Assembly (NCBI RefSeq): GCF_001050195.2
Contig: NZ_DF967965.1
Location: 1,971,480-2,035,479, forward strand
Direction: 5' to 3'
Origin: Anaerolinea thermolimosa
GTDB taxonomy: Bacteria > Chloroflexota > Anaerolineae > Anaerolineales > Anaerolineaceae
Length of the DNA: 64,000 bases
Below are positions 15,617-24,900 of the stretch, piece by piece. The notes below the pieces were generated by a model. The model saw only the letters and a list, made by a program, of their open reading frames with translations, searched no databases and was not told the origin of the DNA. The position numbers were made by a program, and so were the translations under genes. Each line of letters begins with the position of its first letter. The first letter of the stretch is position 1.

Positions 15617-16438
15617 CTAAAAAACGAGGATAGCCGCCCCGGTAAGGAACGAGATCCCCAGGAGTAACCCATCCACCGCTTTTAACCGCAGTTCCACCAG
15701 TGATGTGCGTTGCGTGGAGCTCCCATACGCTCGTGCGTCCATGGCAAGTGCCATATTTTCTGCCCTGTGAAGGCTGGAGAGGAAAAGTGGGACAACCACC
15801 GGGATAACCTGCCGCACCCTGGCGATGATATTGCCGGGGCGGCTGTCCCAATCTGCCCCTCGTGATGCCTGCGACTTGGCAATTCGCTCAGCGGTTTGGG
15901 CCAGCATAGGTAAAAAGCGCAGTGTAACCTGAACCATCATGACCAGATCCTGAGCAGGAAACCCCATTTTCGCCAATGGTTGAAACATAATATTTAAACC
16001 CTGGGTCATTTCAGCGGTAGAGATGGTATAGGTTGCCAGCCCAATTGCCAGAATCAATCCAGTAAAGCGAATAAGCAACTTCGCACCGGCCGCTAAATCT
16101 GAAGGGGTAATCCTTACCGGTCCAATTACGGCCAGAATCGACTCGTCAGGCGAACTGACATTTAAGAATACCTGAAGAATGGCTAACAAAAACAAAAAAG
16201 GCAAGGGCGGCAACAACCCCCGAAAGGCAAAGCGGTAAGGAATTTTACCTACCCGTAAACCCACGAGCACCACAGCACAACCGATCAGCAAGCCAACCAG
16301 ACTGCGGCTGAAGGTCAGGGCCAGCACAATTACTGTAAACGCCACCATCCGCGCGCGGGGATCCAACCGGTGTAAAAAAGAACCCACCGGCAGGTATTGC
16401 CCGAAAGGTATCGAGCGTAAAAACTCAAACTGGCTCAC
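15617..16438 (-). CDS. ecfT: ECF transporter transmembrane (T) component
   Basis: A 273-residue EcfT/CbiQ-family protein with several N-terminal helices after HRLDPRARMVAFTVIVLAL. The two short Ala-Arg-Gly coupling motifs that touch the ATPase are QASRGAD and MALAMDARAYG. It transmits ATP-driven movement from the EcfA ATPases to the S component. I choose the GTG at 16438, which has GGAGG six bases before it and lies inside the end of the ATPase gene (14-base overlap). A TTG at 16462 would extend the frame but has no ribosome site. With EcfAA upstream and the S component convergent, the transporter is complete. Confidence 0.92.
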   Translation of the reverse strand: MSQFEFLRSIPFGQYLPVGSFLHRLDPRARMVAFTVIVLALTFSRSLVGLLIGCAVVLVGLRVGKIPYRFAFRGLLPPLPFLFLLAILQVFLNVSSPDESILAVIGPVRITPSDLAAGAKLLIRFTGLILAIGLATYTISTAEMTQGLNIMFQPLAKMGFPAQDLVMMVQVTLRFLPMLAQTAERIAKSQASRGADWDSRPGNIIARVRQVIPVVVPLFLSSLHRAENMALAMDARAYGSSTQRTSLVELRLKAVDGLLLGISFLTGAAILVF

Positions 16439-18176
16439 CCTGAACCTCCACACACCTCTCAAGATGATCCATCAGCATTTCTGCGGTAACGACACGGGAA
16501 GGTACTCCCCACCCCAGGGTACGAAGGCGTGCCGCCACCAGAGCCGCGACCGGGGGCTCCAGCCCAAGCTCACGAACCGCCTCAAATTGCCAGAAGACCT
16601 CTGCCGCCAAACCTTGAAGCGCATTTCGCCCTTTACGAAAGGCGGTCAGATCATGAGCGAGCATGGCCACATCTTCCATTTGATGGGATGAAAGGACGAT
16701 TTCCATCCCTTCACTGACCATCCTGCGTAACGTTAATAAAATTTCTTTTCGAGAGCGCGGATCCAGCCCGGCTGTCGGCTCATCCAGCAAGAGAAAACGT
16801 GGTTTAATCGCCAGAATGCTTGCCAGAGCAACCTTCCGTTTTTCTCCACCGCTCAGGGTATCGGTGAAGCGGTCTTTAAAGGCCAAAAAATCCAATCCCA
16901 CCTGCTCCATTGCCCAGCGGACTCGGCTCGCAAGGGGCTCATCACACCCTAATTGACGTGGCCCATAGGCAATTTCATCTCCCACAAATTGCTCAAAAAA
17001 CTGGCTTTCCGGGTTTTGCATCACCAATCCGGCCAGGCGAACCACCTGCCGGGTAGACACAGTCGGATCGTCCAGCTGAAAGGGCCCCACCCGCACTTTT
17101 CCCTCCTGCGGGCGGAGTATTCCATTGAGATGCTGGAGCAGGGTCGACTTGCCAGAACCAGTGACTCCCACCAGCGCGTGCGCTCTTCCTGCGGCAACCT
17201 GAAGACTGGCATTCTGGAGAGCCTGGTGTGCCAGTGGAGTGCCGAGCATATACGTATGATTCAACCCCTGCACTTCGATTACCCACTCTCTCCCCTGTTG
17301 GTCGGTACCGCCATCTACTCTATGTTCTGGTGGTTCACAAGGGCGTTGTGGTGATGGAAGACTTCCAAGAAGCTCCTCCACGGTGAGTAGATCCTCAGGC
17401 AGGTGAGGGAACAAACGCCGCAACCGTCCCCCAAGCTCCACCACCGGAGGGGGTTCCAGCCCCCAGTCTTCCAGAGATTGCCTGGTAAAGAGTTCTCGTG
17501 GTGCACCATCGAACACCACACTCCCCTCACTCAATACCACCGCCCGGTCGGCAAGTGCCGCCTCTTCCATGTTATGGGTCACAAAAAGAACGGCCATACC
17601 GGAGGCCCGCAATTCTGCCATCAACGCGAGCGCCATTCTCCTTCCTGCCGGGTCAAGCATGGTGGTGGCCTCATCAAACACCACCACACGCGGACGCATG
17701 GCCAACACCCCTGCCAGTGCCAGGCGCTGCATCTGACCGGAAGAGAGCATGTGAGGCGGACGATGACGGTGGGCTTCCAACCCCACGGCTTCAATGGCTG
17801 CATCCACGCGCTGGCGAATTTCCGACGGAGGTAGCCCCAGGTTCTCAGGTCCAAAGGCTACATCTTCCTCCACCGTAGTGGCCACAATTTGATCTTCCGG
17901 GTGTTGAAATACCATACCCACCCGCTGCCGGATTATTCCATGATAGGAACGATCCCGTGTATCCAGATTAGTGACCAGCACCCGCCCCAGAGTGGGTAAA
18001 AGCAGGCCATTTAAATGGCGCGCCAGCGTGGTCTTTCCGGAACCATTCGCCCCCAGGATAACCGCAAATTCGCCCTCATGGAATTGTAAAGTAATATCCT
18101 TCAGTGCCGGATGAGGATCCTTTGGGTCTCCAGTATATGAAAAAGTAACCTTATCCAGTTTAATGAGTGCAGTCAT
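16425..18176 (-). CDS. ECF transporter energy-coupling ATPase, fused EcfA-EcfA'
   Basis: A 583-residue protein made of two ABC ATPase domains in tandem. Domain 1 has Walker A GANGSGKTTLARHL and Walker B VVVFDEATTMLDP, but a signature of MLSSGQMQRLALAG (SSGQ in place of SGGQ). Domain 2 has GVTGSGKSTLLQHL, LLLDEPTAGLDPRSR and a normal TLSGGEKRKVALAS. A proline- and glutamate-rich linker joins them around residues 270-300. Separate EcfA1 and EcfA2 genes are usual in Firmicutes; a single fused chain is seen in some archaea and other phyla. It hydrolyses ATP to drive vitamin uptake, with EcfT translated from its end. The less standard first signature suggests unequal nucleotide sites. Confidence 0.94.
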   Translation of the reverse strand: MTALIKLDKVTFSYTGDPKDPHPALKDITLQFHEGEFAVILGANGSGKTTLARHLNGLLLPTLGRVLVTNLDTRDRSYHGIIRQRVGMVFQHPEDQIVATTVEEDVAFGPENLGLPPSEIRQRVDAAIEAVGLEAHRHRPPHMLSSGQMQRLALAGVLAMRPRVVVFDEATTMLDPAGRRMALALMAELRASGMAVLFVTHNMEEAALADRAVVLSEGSVVFDGAPRELFTRQSLEDWGLEPPPVVELGGRLRRLFPHLPEDLLTVEELLGSLPSPQRPCEPPEHRVDGGTDQQGREWVIEVQGLNHTYMLGTPLAHQALQNASLQVAAGRAHALVGVTGSGKSTLLQHLNGILRPQEGKVRVGPFQLDDPTVSTRQVVRLAGLVMQNPESQFFEQFVGDEIAYGPRQLGCDEPLASRVRWAMEQVGLDFLAFKDRFTDTLSGGEKRKVALASILAIKPRFLLLDEPTAGLDPRSRKEILLTLRRMVSEGMEIVLSSHQMEDVAMLAHDLTAFRKGRNALQGLAAEVFWQFEAVRELGLEPPVAALVAARLRTLGWGVPSRVVTAEMLMDHLERCVEVQGEPV

Positions 18177-18220
18177 TGGGGGGTATTATACGTCAACCTT
18201 TTCCCCCTCGCGCTGTGGAT

Positions 18221-19129
18221 TCAGGTAGACCTCCTGGTAAGGAAGAGCCTTCTACCAGATCTACGCCAGTAAACCACCACGATTCCCGAAACAACCATCA
18301 ACAGAAGCACCCCACGCACCCACATGGGTGGCTGGATGAATGTCAGAATAAAGAGGATGATTATCGCTTCCAAACCCACCCCCAGCGCATGGTATCCCGA
18401 AGGGTATCGGACAAAATCCACCGCGGCCACTACCCCCAGAGCAAATACCAGTAACCAGATTGCCGCCCCCAGCGGTTCCTCCCACGAAGAAGGAAGGTGG
18501 CCCTCTGATCGATCTCGAATACCCAGCATCATCGCGCGTTCCATGACGTAACCCATATTCATGATCCATGTAAATGCCTGACGGGGAAACTCCTCTGGTA
18601 CATCGATCCGGTGCCGGACAATCAATCGTGAGGTAAGCTCATTAACCGGCTGGATGTACCATAACCACGTCCACTTCAGGGGCATTTTATCCGTGGCAGT
18701 TGCCAGAACATACTGGTCAGGCTGATAATCATGGATCACGAGAAAATCCATAATTATTCCCTGTTTCCCCTTGACTGGATTCTGCCACTCCTCATGAATC
18801 CGATCAGCATTCACATAGCGACATTCACCGCTTGTCATACAAAACAAGTTCTCGATGAAAGTAATGGAATAAAATGCCGCCCTGGAATCCCCCATCTGGA
18901 TCAGCCAGGGATAGATAGCCTTTGCAGGTGCCCGAATGGTGATCGCATGATTCCAGAGAATGTCGGGGGTTGGCACCAGCTTGTCTCCCGGCAATTCCAA
19001 TGCCACTTCTTGAGATGTGCTTCCCCAGGTAGGGATCATTGCGGCGACCCAGGAGAATCCCACGATCACCACAATCACCATCACCAGAATACCTATCCCC
19101 AATCGAGCCCATGGCCTTTCAATTTTCAT
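18221..19129 (-). CDS. SRPBCC-domain membrane protein
   Basis: A 302-residue protein with one N-terminal transmembrane helix (GIGILVMVIVVIVGFSWVAA). A soluble domain follows, with the SRPBCC/Bet v 1-like block WNHAITIRAPAKAIYPWLIQ and RAAFYSITFIENLF, then a small Cys pair (CMTSGEC). Two or three C-terminal helices end in a basic tail (YWRRSGRRLFLTRR). The ligand-binding SRPBCC fold is supported by the IRAPA-xx-VYPWLxQMG phrase; no enzyme activity is shown. The start is the ATG at 19129, preceded by GGGAGG; the frame stays open 70 codons further but that extension looks non-coding. The promoter region is shared divergently with the aspartokinase gene. Confidence 0.8.
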   Translation of the reverse strand: MKIERPWARLGIGILVMVIVVIVGFSWVAAMIPTWGSTSQEVALELPGDKLVPTPDILWNHAITIRAPAKAIYPWLIQMGDSRAAFYSITFIENLFCMTSGECRYVNADRIHEEWQNPVKGKQGIIMDFLVIHDYQPDQYVLATATDKMPLKWTWLWYIQPVNELTSRLIVRHRIDVPEEFPRQAFTWIMNMGYVMERAMMLGIRDRSEGHLPSSWEEPLGAAIWLLVFALGVVAAVDFVRYPSGYHALGVGLEAIIILFILTFIQPPMWVRGVLLLMVVSGIVVVYWRRSGRRLFLTRRST

Positions 19130-19193
19130 ATAACCCTCCCCGAAAAACATCGATTCAACCCGGACGTCATCAAGAGATTGATCAAAAGTCATG

Positions 19194-19199
19194 TATAAT
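19194..19199 (+). promoter_or_regulatory. -10 box upstream of aspartokinase
   Basis: TATAAT preceded directly by TG, 44 bases before the ATG at 19244. No convincing -35. No T-box or lysine riboswitch pattern was recognised in the short leader. Confidence 0.45.
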
Positions 19200-19243
19200 A
19201 CCCAATTATTTAATTTTACCCCCATCCTGCGGTCGAGGTTTTT

Positions 19244-20677
19244 ATGGTCGGTTCTTCTCCCAGTACATTGGTAATGAAATTCGGTGGAACATCCGTAGGC
19301 ACCGCCGAAGCCATGGCTCAAACAGCCCAGATCGTTCAACGCCAGCGCTCACTGACACGGCGCCTGGTGGTGGTGACTTCCGCTTTATCCGGCGTAACGG
19401 ACCTCTTGCTAAGCAGCGCCATGGCAGCCGCCAGAGGCGATACTACCACTTACAACCAGGCCGTTCAAACCCTGAGAAATAAACACGAAGCCATCTTAAA
19501 ATCTCTCATTGATGACCGCTCCCGTCAGGAAGAAGTCCGCAGTGCTATCACTCTCCTGATCCTGGATTTTGCCAATCTTTGCCAGGCTATCGCCATTCTG
19601 GGAGAGGCAACCCCGCGCGCCCTCGATGCTGTGGCTTCGCTGGGCGAACGCATGTCGGTACGCCTGCTGGCCGCTGTGCTCGAAAACATCGGGGTAACCG
19701 CACAATTTGTTGAGGCTACCCGGCTGGTAGTTACCGATGACCATTTTCAGGCCGCTCATCCCGACCTTGACGCCACGCGTATGGCCACCCGCGCCGTCCT
19801 CAATACGCTTCTGGATCAAGGCATCGTCCCGGTAGTAACCGGGTTTATCGGCGCCACCCCTTCCGGTGTGACCACCACCCTTGGGCGAGGCGGGAGTGAC
19901 TACACCGCCGCATTGCTGGGGGCTTCCCTCCCGGCCGATGAAGTCTGGATCTGGACCGATGTGGACGGCGTGATGACCGCCGACCCGCGAATCGTCCCCC
20001 AGGCCACCACGATTGAAGAATTGACCTATCGCGAAGTTTCTGAACTGGCTTATGCCGGAGCTAAAGTCCTCCATCCGAAGACGATCCGCCCGGTCATTGA
20101 AGCCGGTATTGGCCTGCGGGTTCTCAATACTTTCAACCCCGATAATCCCGGTACTCGCCTCGTATCTGAGCTTCCCATCACCGATCATCACGTCGTTAAA
20201 TCGGTAACCGCCATTCGTGGGCAAAGCCTGATCACTCTGGAAGGCCGCGGGATGCTAGGTGTACCGGGTGTAGCCGCACGCACATTTTCAGCGATTGCTT
20301 CTACAGGCACAAGCGTTACCCTCATTTCCCAGGCTTCATCCGAACAATCCATCTGCTTTGCAGTTCCTCTTGAGGCTGCCGCGAAGGTAGTCTCGGCGTT
20401 GCAGAAGGAATTCTTCCATGAGTTCCAGCGGAAGGATATCGATCGTGTCTGGTCAACTGAAGAAGTGGTGATTGTAACCGTAGTAGGAGAAGGCATGAAA
20501 AGCACCCCGGGGGTGGCCGGCAGAGTGTTCTCTGCCCTGGGAGACAAGAAGATTAATGTGATTGCCATTGCTCAGGGATCTTCAGAAGTGTCCATCAGTT
20601 TTGTCCTCCGTGCCGAAGAAGTACGCCCTGCGGTTCAGACCTTACACGATCTCGTCATTCGCAAAGAGGTAGTATGA
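19244..20677 (+). CDS. lysC: Aspartate kinase
   Basis: A 477-residue monofunctional aspartokinase, first step of the Lys/Met/Thr branch: ATP plus aspartate to aspartyl phosphate. The kinase start is MKFGGTSVGTAEAM. Catalytic and substrate motifs include VTGFIGATPSGVTTTLGRGGSDYTA-type spacing (residues ~200-225) and WTDVDGVMTADPRIV. Two ACT domains follow (VTAIRGQSLITLEGRGMLG and VTVVGEGMKSTPGVAGRVF), where allosteric amino acids bind. The length of about 475 fits the long class (ThrA-N/LysC III) rather than the ~405-residue LysC II. The stop overlaps the asd start (ATGA), so the first two pathway steps are coupled. Which amino acid gives feedback cannot be told. Confidence 0.95.
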   Translation: MVGSSPSTLVMKFGGTSVGTAEAMAQTAQIVQRQRSLTRRLVVVTSALSGVTDLLLSSAMAAARGDTTTYNQAVQTLRNKHEAILKSLIDDRSRQEEVRSAITLLILDFANLCQAIAILGEATPRALDAVASLGERMSVRLLAAVLENIGVTAQFVEATRLVVTDDHFQAAHPDLDATRMATRAVLNTLLDQGIVPVVTGFIGATPSGVTTTLGRGGSDYTAALLGASLPADEVWIWTDVDGVMTADPRIVPQATTIEELTYREVSELAYAGAKVLHPKTIRPVIEAGIGLRVLNTFNPDNPGTRLVSELPITDHHVVKSVTAIRGQSLITLEGRGMLGVPGVAARTFSAIASTGTSVTLISQASSEQSICFAVPLEAAAKVVSALQKEFFHEFQRKDIDRVWSTEEVVIVTVVGEGMKSTPGVAGRVFSALGDKKINVIAIAQGSSEVSISFVLRAEEVRPAVQTLHDLVIRKEVV

Positions 20678-21729
20678 ATAAAATTCCTGTTGCAATCCTT
20701 GCTGCTACCGGTAGTGTCGGCCAGCGCTTTGTACAGCTACTCGATCAGCACCCCTGGTTTCAGGTCGTAGCGCTCACCGGGTCGGAACGTGGACACGGAA
20801 AACCCTATGGCGAAGTCTGTCGCTGGTTACTGGCCGAACCCATGCCAGAATGGGCTCGTGATTTACCCGTTCTTCCGTCCACCCCTGAAGCAGTTCAGGT
20901 GCCTCTTGTTTTTTCCGGCCTTCCAGCGGATATCGCCCGTGAAGTGGAACCACTTTTTGCCCGTACAGGCACCGCCGTCTGTTCGAACGCCTCCGCGTAC
21001 CGACGAGACCCTACCGTCCCAATCCTTTTACCAGAAATCAATGCCGGGCATGCTCACATCATTCCAGCCCAGCGCGCCACTCACGGCTGGAATGGCCTGA
21101 TTGCCACCAATCCCAATTGTACGAGCACAGGAATGACCATAGTCCTCAGAGCACTCAAGGATGCCTTTGGGCTTCGACGGGTGTTCGCTGTTTCAATGCA
21201 GGCTCTTTCTGGAGCTGGCTACCCCGGTGTTCCTTCTATGGACATTACGGATAATGTCATCCCTTATATTGGCGGTGAAGAAGAAAAAGTGGAATGGGAG
21301 CCGCGAAAGATGCTCGGTCAGATCATCGGAGACCAGATCGAGCTGGCAGATTTTACCATCTCCGCTCATACCAACCGGGTTGCTGTCACCGATGGCCACA
21401 CGGTATGCCTCACCATCGAGTTCGAACATCGCGCCACACCCGCGCAGGTTGAAGCATGCCTCGCCGCATTCCAGGCAGATGAGCTGGCCCGCGATCTGCC
21501 ATCGGCCCCTCACCCCCCTATTCTGGTACGTCATGAAGAAAACCGGCCTCAACCTCGCCTCGACCGCATGACCGGCCACGGGATGACCACCGTCGTTGGA
21601 CGCGTTCGCAGCGATTCGCTCTTTGATATTCGCATGGTCGTCCTTTCGCATAACACCATCCGCGGTGCTGCCGGTGGATCCATTTATAATGCTGAGTTGT
21701 TGTATCAACTGGGGTATATCAGGCAGTAA
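20674..21729 (+). CDS. asd: Aspartate-semialdehyde dehydrogenase
   Basis: A 351-residue enzyme that reduces aspartyl phosphate to aspartate semialdehyde with NADPH. The nucleotide-binding loop is AILAATGSVGQRFVQLL. The catalytic Cys is in ATNPNCTSTGMT and the catalytic His is in TISAHTNRVAVTDGH. These phrases, with GEEEKVEWEPRKMLG, match the archaeal/fungal-type Asd class rather than the E. coli type. It is encoded four bases inside the aspartokinase stop. No dapA or hom gene follows here, so the rest of the pathway lies elsewhere. Confidence 0.95.
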   Translation: MNKIPVAILAATGSVGQRFVQLLDQHPWFQVVALTGSERGHGKPYGEVCRWLLAEPMPEWARDLPVLPSTPEAVQVPLVFSGLPADIAREVEPLFARTGTAVCSNASAYRRDPTVPILLPEINAGHAHIIPAQRATHGWNGLIATNPNCTSTGMTIVLRALKDAFGLRRVFAVSMQALSGAGYPGVPSMDITDNVIPYIGGEEEKVEWEPRKMLGQIIGDQIELADFTISAHTNRVAVTDGHTVCLTIEFEHRATPAQVEACLAAFQADELARDLPSAPHPPILVRHEENRPQPRLDRMTGHGMTTVVGRVRSDSLFDIRMVVLSHNTIRGAAGGSIYNAELLYQLGYIRQ

Positions 21730-21771
21730 CCAGAACCATCCCGGCCATGGTATTTAACGGAGGTAAACATA

Positions 21772-22428
21772 ATGCTTTCCCCCGCAGTAACCCAATTCCT
21801 TAAAGCTCTTGATCCGGCATCAAGAGACAAAATTCTGGCGATTAAAAACCCCTTCCAGGTTCAGGCTCTCCTGGATGAAATGCCTTATGTGGGAGAAGAT
21901 CGCAACCGTTCTCCCCTGCAGGTAATGCAGGATCGCCAGTGTCATTGCCTGGATGGCGGTTTACTCGGCGCCCTGGTGCTCAACCTGATTGGCTTTCCTC
22001 CGAGAATCATCGATCTGATACCTCAGCCTGACGTGGACGATGATCATGTCCTCGCCATTTTTCAGATTGACGGCTTCTACGGAGCAGTGGCTAAATCTAA
22101 TTTCAGCGGGCTGCGCTTCCGTGAACCTGTTTATCGCACCTTACGTGAACTGGCAATGAGTTATTTTGAGGTGTTCTTCAACATCCAGGGCGAAAAGACC
22201 CTGCGTGCCTATACCCGCCCTCTCAACCTGATGGTTTTTGATCGTTTTAACTGGCCCATTGATGAACAGGGGGTTCATTTGATAACCCGGAGGTTATACT
22301 CACTTAAACCCATTCCCCTGATCAACCCCCTACAGGCCGCCAGACTTTCAAAATTGGATGAACGCTCTTACCAAACCAATATGATGGGCGTGAATCTGGA
22401 AGGTCTGTTCAAAGCTCCTGCGCATTAA
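21772..22428 (+). CDS. Conserved protein, possibly transglutaminase-like
   Basis: A 218-residue soluble protein. The centre reads QDRQCHCLDGGLLGALVLNL, then DDDHVLAIFQIDGFYGAVAK and a conserved-looking REPVYRTLRELAMSYFEVFF. A Cys at the start of a helix, a His about 35 residues later in DDHVLA and an Asp/Asn after it fit the order of a transglutaminase-like cysteine hydrolase, and the CLDGG phrase recalls the helix-capping Cys of that fold. I rate this as an inference. The protein has no signal peptide or membrane helix. GGAGG lies seven bases before the ATG. It follows asd by 42 bases and may share its transcript, but no metabolic link is evident. Confidence 0.65.
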   Translation: MLSPAVTQFLKALDPASRDKILAIKNPFQVQALLDEMPYVGEDRNRSPLQVMQDRQCHCLDGGLLGALVLNLIGFPPRIIDLIPQPDVDDDHVLAIFQIDGFYGAVAKSNFSGLRFREPVYRTLRELAMSYFEVFFNIQGEKTLRAYTRPLNLMVFDRFNWPIDEQGVHLITRRLYSLKPIPLINPLQAARLSKLDERSYQTNMMGVNLEGLFKAPAH

Positions 22429-22475
22429 TCTACCGCAGAGTGCATCACCTGCAATCAGAGTGTCCGGGAATCTGA

Positions 22476-23171
22476 TCAACGCCCGAGTTCCCCTGCAACG
22501 GGGCGATCAGGTATCTTTAACCAATCTTCAATCTGTTGCTCGAAAAACAGGGCGATGTCGGGAGTGTCCAGGGTAGATAACAGTTCCATCTGATGTCCAT
22601 CCTGAGTGACGGCCATGAGTTTATATTGATGATTGGTGCCATTCTCAGAACGCTGGGTCTTCTCAACGCAGTATAGCTGTTTAAGCTGCCTGACCGGCAC
22701 CGTTTTCTCTCCCAGCCAGGGAAGGGGCTCGAACCAGACCGAGAGCTCTTCGGGGGTCACCTCAAGAACCGTTCGGTTTAAAAAACCACAAAGAGTGGAA
22801 TACGTCAGGCCGATGCCAACCGCCAGATGAGCGATTGGAAAAATAATAAAAATCCAGGGAGCGTGGTTCCCCAGCGCCATGCCGTACCAGAAGCATAAAA
22901 AGCTATCCCAGGCGACAGAGAAAAAGGCCATGGGAATATACTTTACAGAAAACCAGCGTTGAACAATGCGTGCACTTTTCCCCTCTTTTTCAATCCGAAC
23001 CATGGCAGGCACAGGTATCCGTGGCCGAATGGGTTGAGCTGCCGCGAGGGCTGAAGGTGAAAGCACATGCTCATTTCCGCAGTATTCGCAGCGATAACGG
23101 CTGGCTTCGTCTGAAACGCTAACCGCCGCTCCGCAGGATGGACAGGAAAGGGTAACCCAGTGCGTATTCAT
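22476..23171 (-). CDS. Zinc-ribbon membrane protein of unknown function
   Basis: A 231-residue protein. An N-terminal zinc ribbon (LSCPSCGAAVSV, then YRCEYCGNEHVL) gives two CxxC pairs 17 residues apart. A linker follows, then two hydrophobic helices (residues ~85-130), and a soluble C-terminal part (EVTPEELSVWFEPLPWLGEK). That part resembles a PH-like bacterial domain reading out membrane-linked parameters, which is a loose guess. No catalytic motif is visible. It is transcribed alone, away from the glycoside hydrolase gene. Confidence 0.7.
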   Translation of the reverse strand: MNTHWVTLSCPSCGAAVSVSDEASRYRCEYCGNEHVLSPSALAAAQPIRPRIPVPAMVRIEKEGKSARIVQRWFSVKYIPMAFFSVAWDSFLCFWYGMALGNHAPWIFIIFPIAHLAVGIGLTYSTLCGFLNRTVLEVTPEELSVWFEPLPWLGEKTVPVRQLKQLYCVEKTQRSENGTNHQYKLMAVTQDGHQMELLSTLDTPDIALFFEQQIEDWLKIPDRPVAGELGR

Positions 23172-23275
23172 GGTCGGTAGTATACATCAGCCCTCTGCGA
23201 AAAAACCATTCACGGGCACTCTACAAATTTGCAAATTGTGGTAGGATAAATTAATCCCCCACCCCGGAGAACATT

Positions 23276-24868
23276 ATGCTTCAATCGATCTTCAAGCGGA
23301 ATGGAATTCCTTTCTTCGTATTAGGCGGTCAGGTGCACAACTCGAGCGCCTATAACCTGACGGAGATGGAAACCGCCTGGAAAGCGCTCGAAGCACTCCA
23401 TGCCAATACAGCTGAAGTACCTGTCTACTGGAGCCAGTTCGAACCCCGCCCGGGGAAATATTCTTATCAACAGATCGATCAACTGATCCAGGCCGCACGT
23501 GAACACAAGTTAAAACTCATCCTGCTCTGGTTTGCCACCTGGAAGAATGGCTCGATGCAATACGCCCCCGAATGGGTAAAACTGGCTCCTGATCGCTATC
23601 AGAGGGTGATTACCCATGCAGGTAACCGTCTATGGGTGCTCTCTTCCCATGCCGAAGCCAACTGGGAGGCCGATCGAAACGCCTTCTGTGCTCTTCTGAA
23701 CCACCTGAAAGAAGTCGATGGTGACCAACGTACGGTCATCGGCGTGCAAATTGAAAATGAACCAGGCATCCTGGGCGCAGTACGTGATCACAGCCCACTT
23801 GCCGAGTCAGAGTTTTCAGGCCAGGTGCCTGATGAACTTATGCAAAAGCTCCAGATAACCTCAAAAGGACCAGTACGAGATGCCTGGGCCCTGGCCGGTA
23901 AGCGCAGCCAGGGCAGCTGGCAACAGGTGTTCGGACCCCACGCCGCGGAATATTTCTCCGCCTGGAGTATTGCCCGTTACATCGATCGAATCGCAGAGGC
24001 AGGCAAAGCCGTCTATGACCTGCCATTTTATGTCAATGTTTGGCTGGGCGAAAATGGCTGGCAGCAACCCGGAATCAGCTACCCGAGTGGAGGGCCAGTA
24101 TCCAGAGTGCTGGATCTTTGGAAATGGGCTACTCCTCACCTTGATCTAATTGCACCGGATATATACATTGACACTCCTGATACCTACCGTGAGGTATGCC
24201 AGGCTTATGCAAGAGAAGACAATCCTCTTTTCATTCCAGAATCTGCCCTTTCACCGGGTAATGCCCTGAATGTATTCGAGGCCATCCACCGCTATCACGC
24301 GGTTGGATATGCAGTATTTGGCATCGAAAGCTTGCTGGATGCCCAGGGGACTGTCAAAGCATCGGCTCAACCCCTGGTTGATAGCTTCCGCATTCTGGCT
24401 GCGGTTCAGCCTCTCCTTCTTCAATTTTGGAAGACCAGCCGCATGACTGCCATTATCCAGCGCGAATTTCAATCTGAGCAGCTGCTCGACCTGGGAGAGT
24501 ATCTGGCACTGGTCCAGTTTGGCCCCACTACCAATACCGGGTGGATGCATACCGATTACCGCCACTCACCGGCAGACTTCAACCAGCGTGGACGTGGTTT
24601 GCTCTTCCAGGCTCCCAATCGAGAATTTTTCGTGGCCGGGGCTGGCTTCGCCCTGCAAATCAAACGGAAGCGCGGTGAAACCAGTGAATTTTCAAAGGCC
24701 CACGATCGTTTCGACGCCCCTCTCACTCCCTATTTACGGGTCGAAGAAGGACGCTTTGGTGCTCTCGGCGAGTGGATTCCCACCCGCGAGCGCAACGGAG
24801 ATGAAATTACCGCGGGCATCTGGGTCACCCCTGATATTGGTGTGGTGCGATTTGTCCTGGCCGAGTAA
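23276..24868 (+). CDS. Glycoside hydrolase, beta-galactosidase-like (GH35/GH42-type TIM barrel, DUF5597 kin)
   Basis: A 530-residue clan GH-A enzyme without a signal peptide. The N-terminal part has LGGQVHNSSAYNLTEMETAW and NTAEVPVYWSQFEPRPG. The acid/base Glu is in VIGVQIENEPGILG and the nucleophile candidate Glu is in NPLFIPESALSP, at the ends of strands 4 and 7 as expected. Between them, WLGENGWQQPGISYPSGGP and LDLIAPDIYID match proteins with a C-terminal DUF5597 that are annotated as beta-galactosidases. It should cleave terminal beta-linked sugars in the cytoplasm; the exact linkage is open. GGAG precedes the ATG. The next operon starts 32 bases after its stop. Confidence 0.88.
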   Translation: MLQSIFKRNGIPFFVLGGQVHNSSAYNLTEMETAWKALEALHANTAEVPVYWSQFEPRPGKYSYQQIDQLIQAAREHKLKLILLWFATWKNGSMQYAPEWVKLAPDRYQRVITHAGNRLWVLSSHAEANWEADRNAFCALLNHLKEVDGDQRTVIGVQIENEPGILGAVRDHSPLAESEFSGQVPDELMQKLQITSKGPVRDAWALAGKRSQGSWQQVFGPHAAEYFSAWSIARYIDRIAEAGKAVYDLPFYVNVWLGENGWQQPGISYPSGGPVSRVLDLWKWATPHLDLIAPDIYIDTPDTYREVCQAYAREDNPLFIPESALSPGNALNVFEAIHRYHAVGYAVFGIESLLDAQGTVKASAQPLVDSFRILAAVQPLLLQFWKTSRMTAIIQREFQSEQLLDLGEYLALVQFGPTTNTGWMHTDYRHSPADFNQRGRGLLFQAPNREFFVAGAGFALQIKRKRGETSEFSKAHDRFDAPLTPYLRVEEGRFGALGEWIPTRERNGDEITAGIWVTPDIGVVRFVLAE

Positions 24869-24900
24869 GTGAGGTTACTTCAGAAACAGGTGATTTACCC

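Noticed and set aside
19496-20224. A 242-codon open frame on the minus strand
   Set aside because: It lies wholly inside the aspartokinase gene, has a Gly/Arg/Asp-rich composition without domains, and no ribosome site. It is an antisense shadow.
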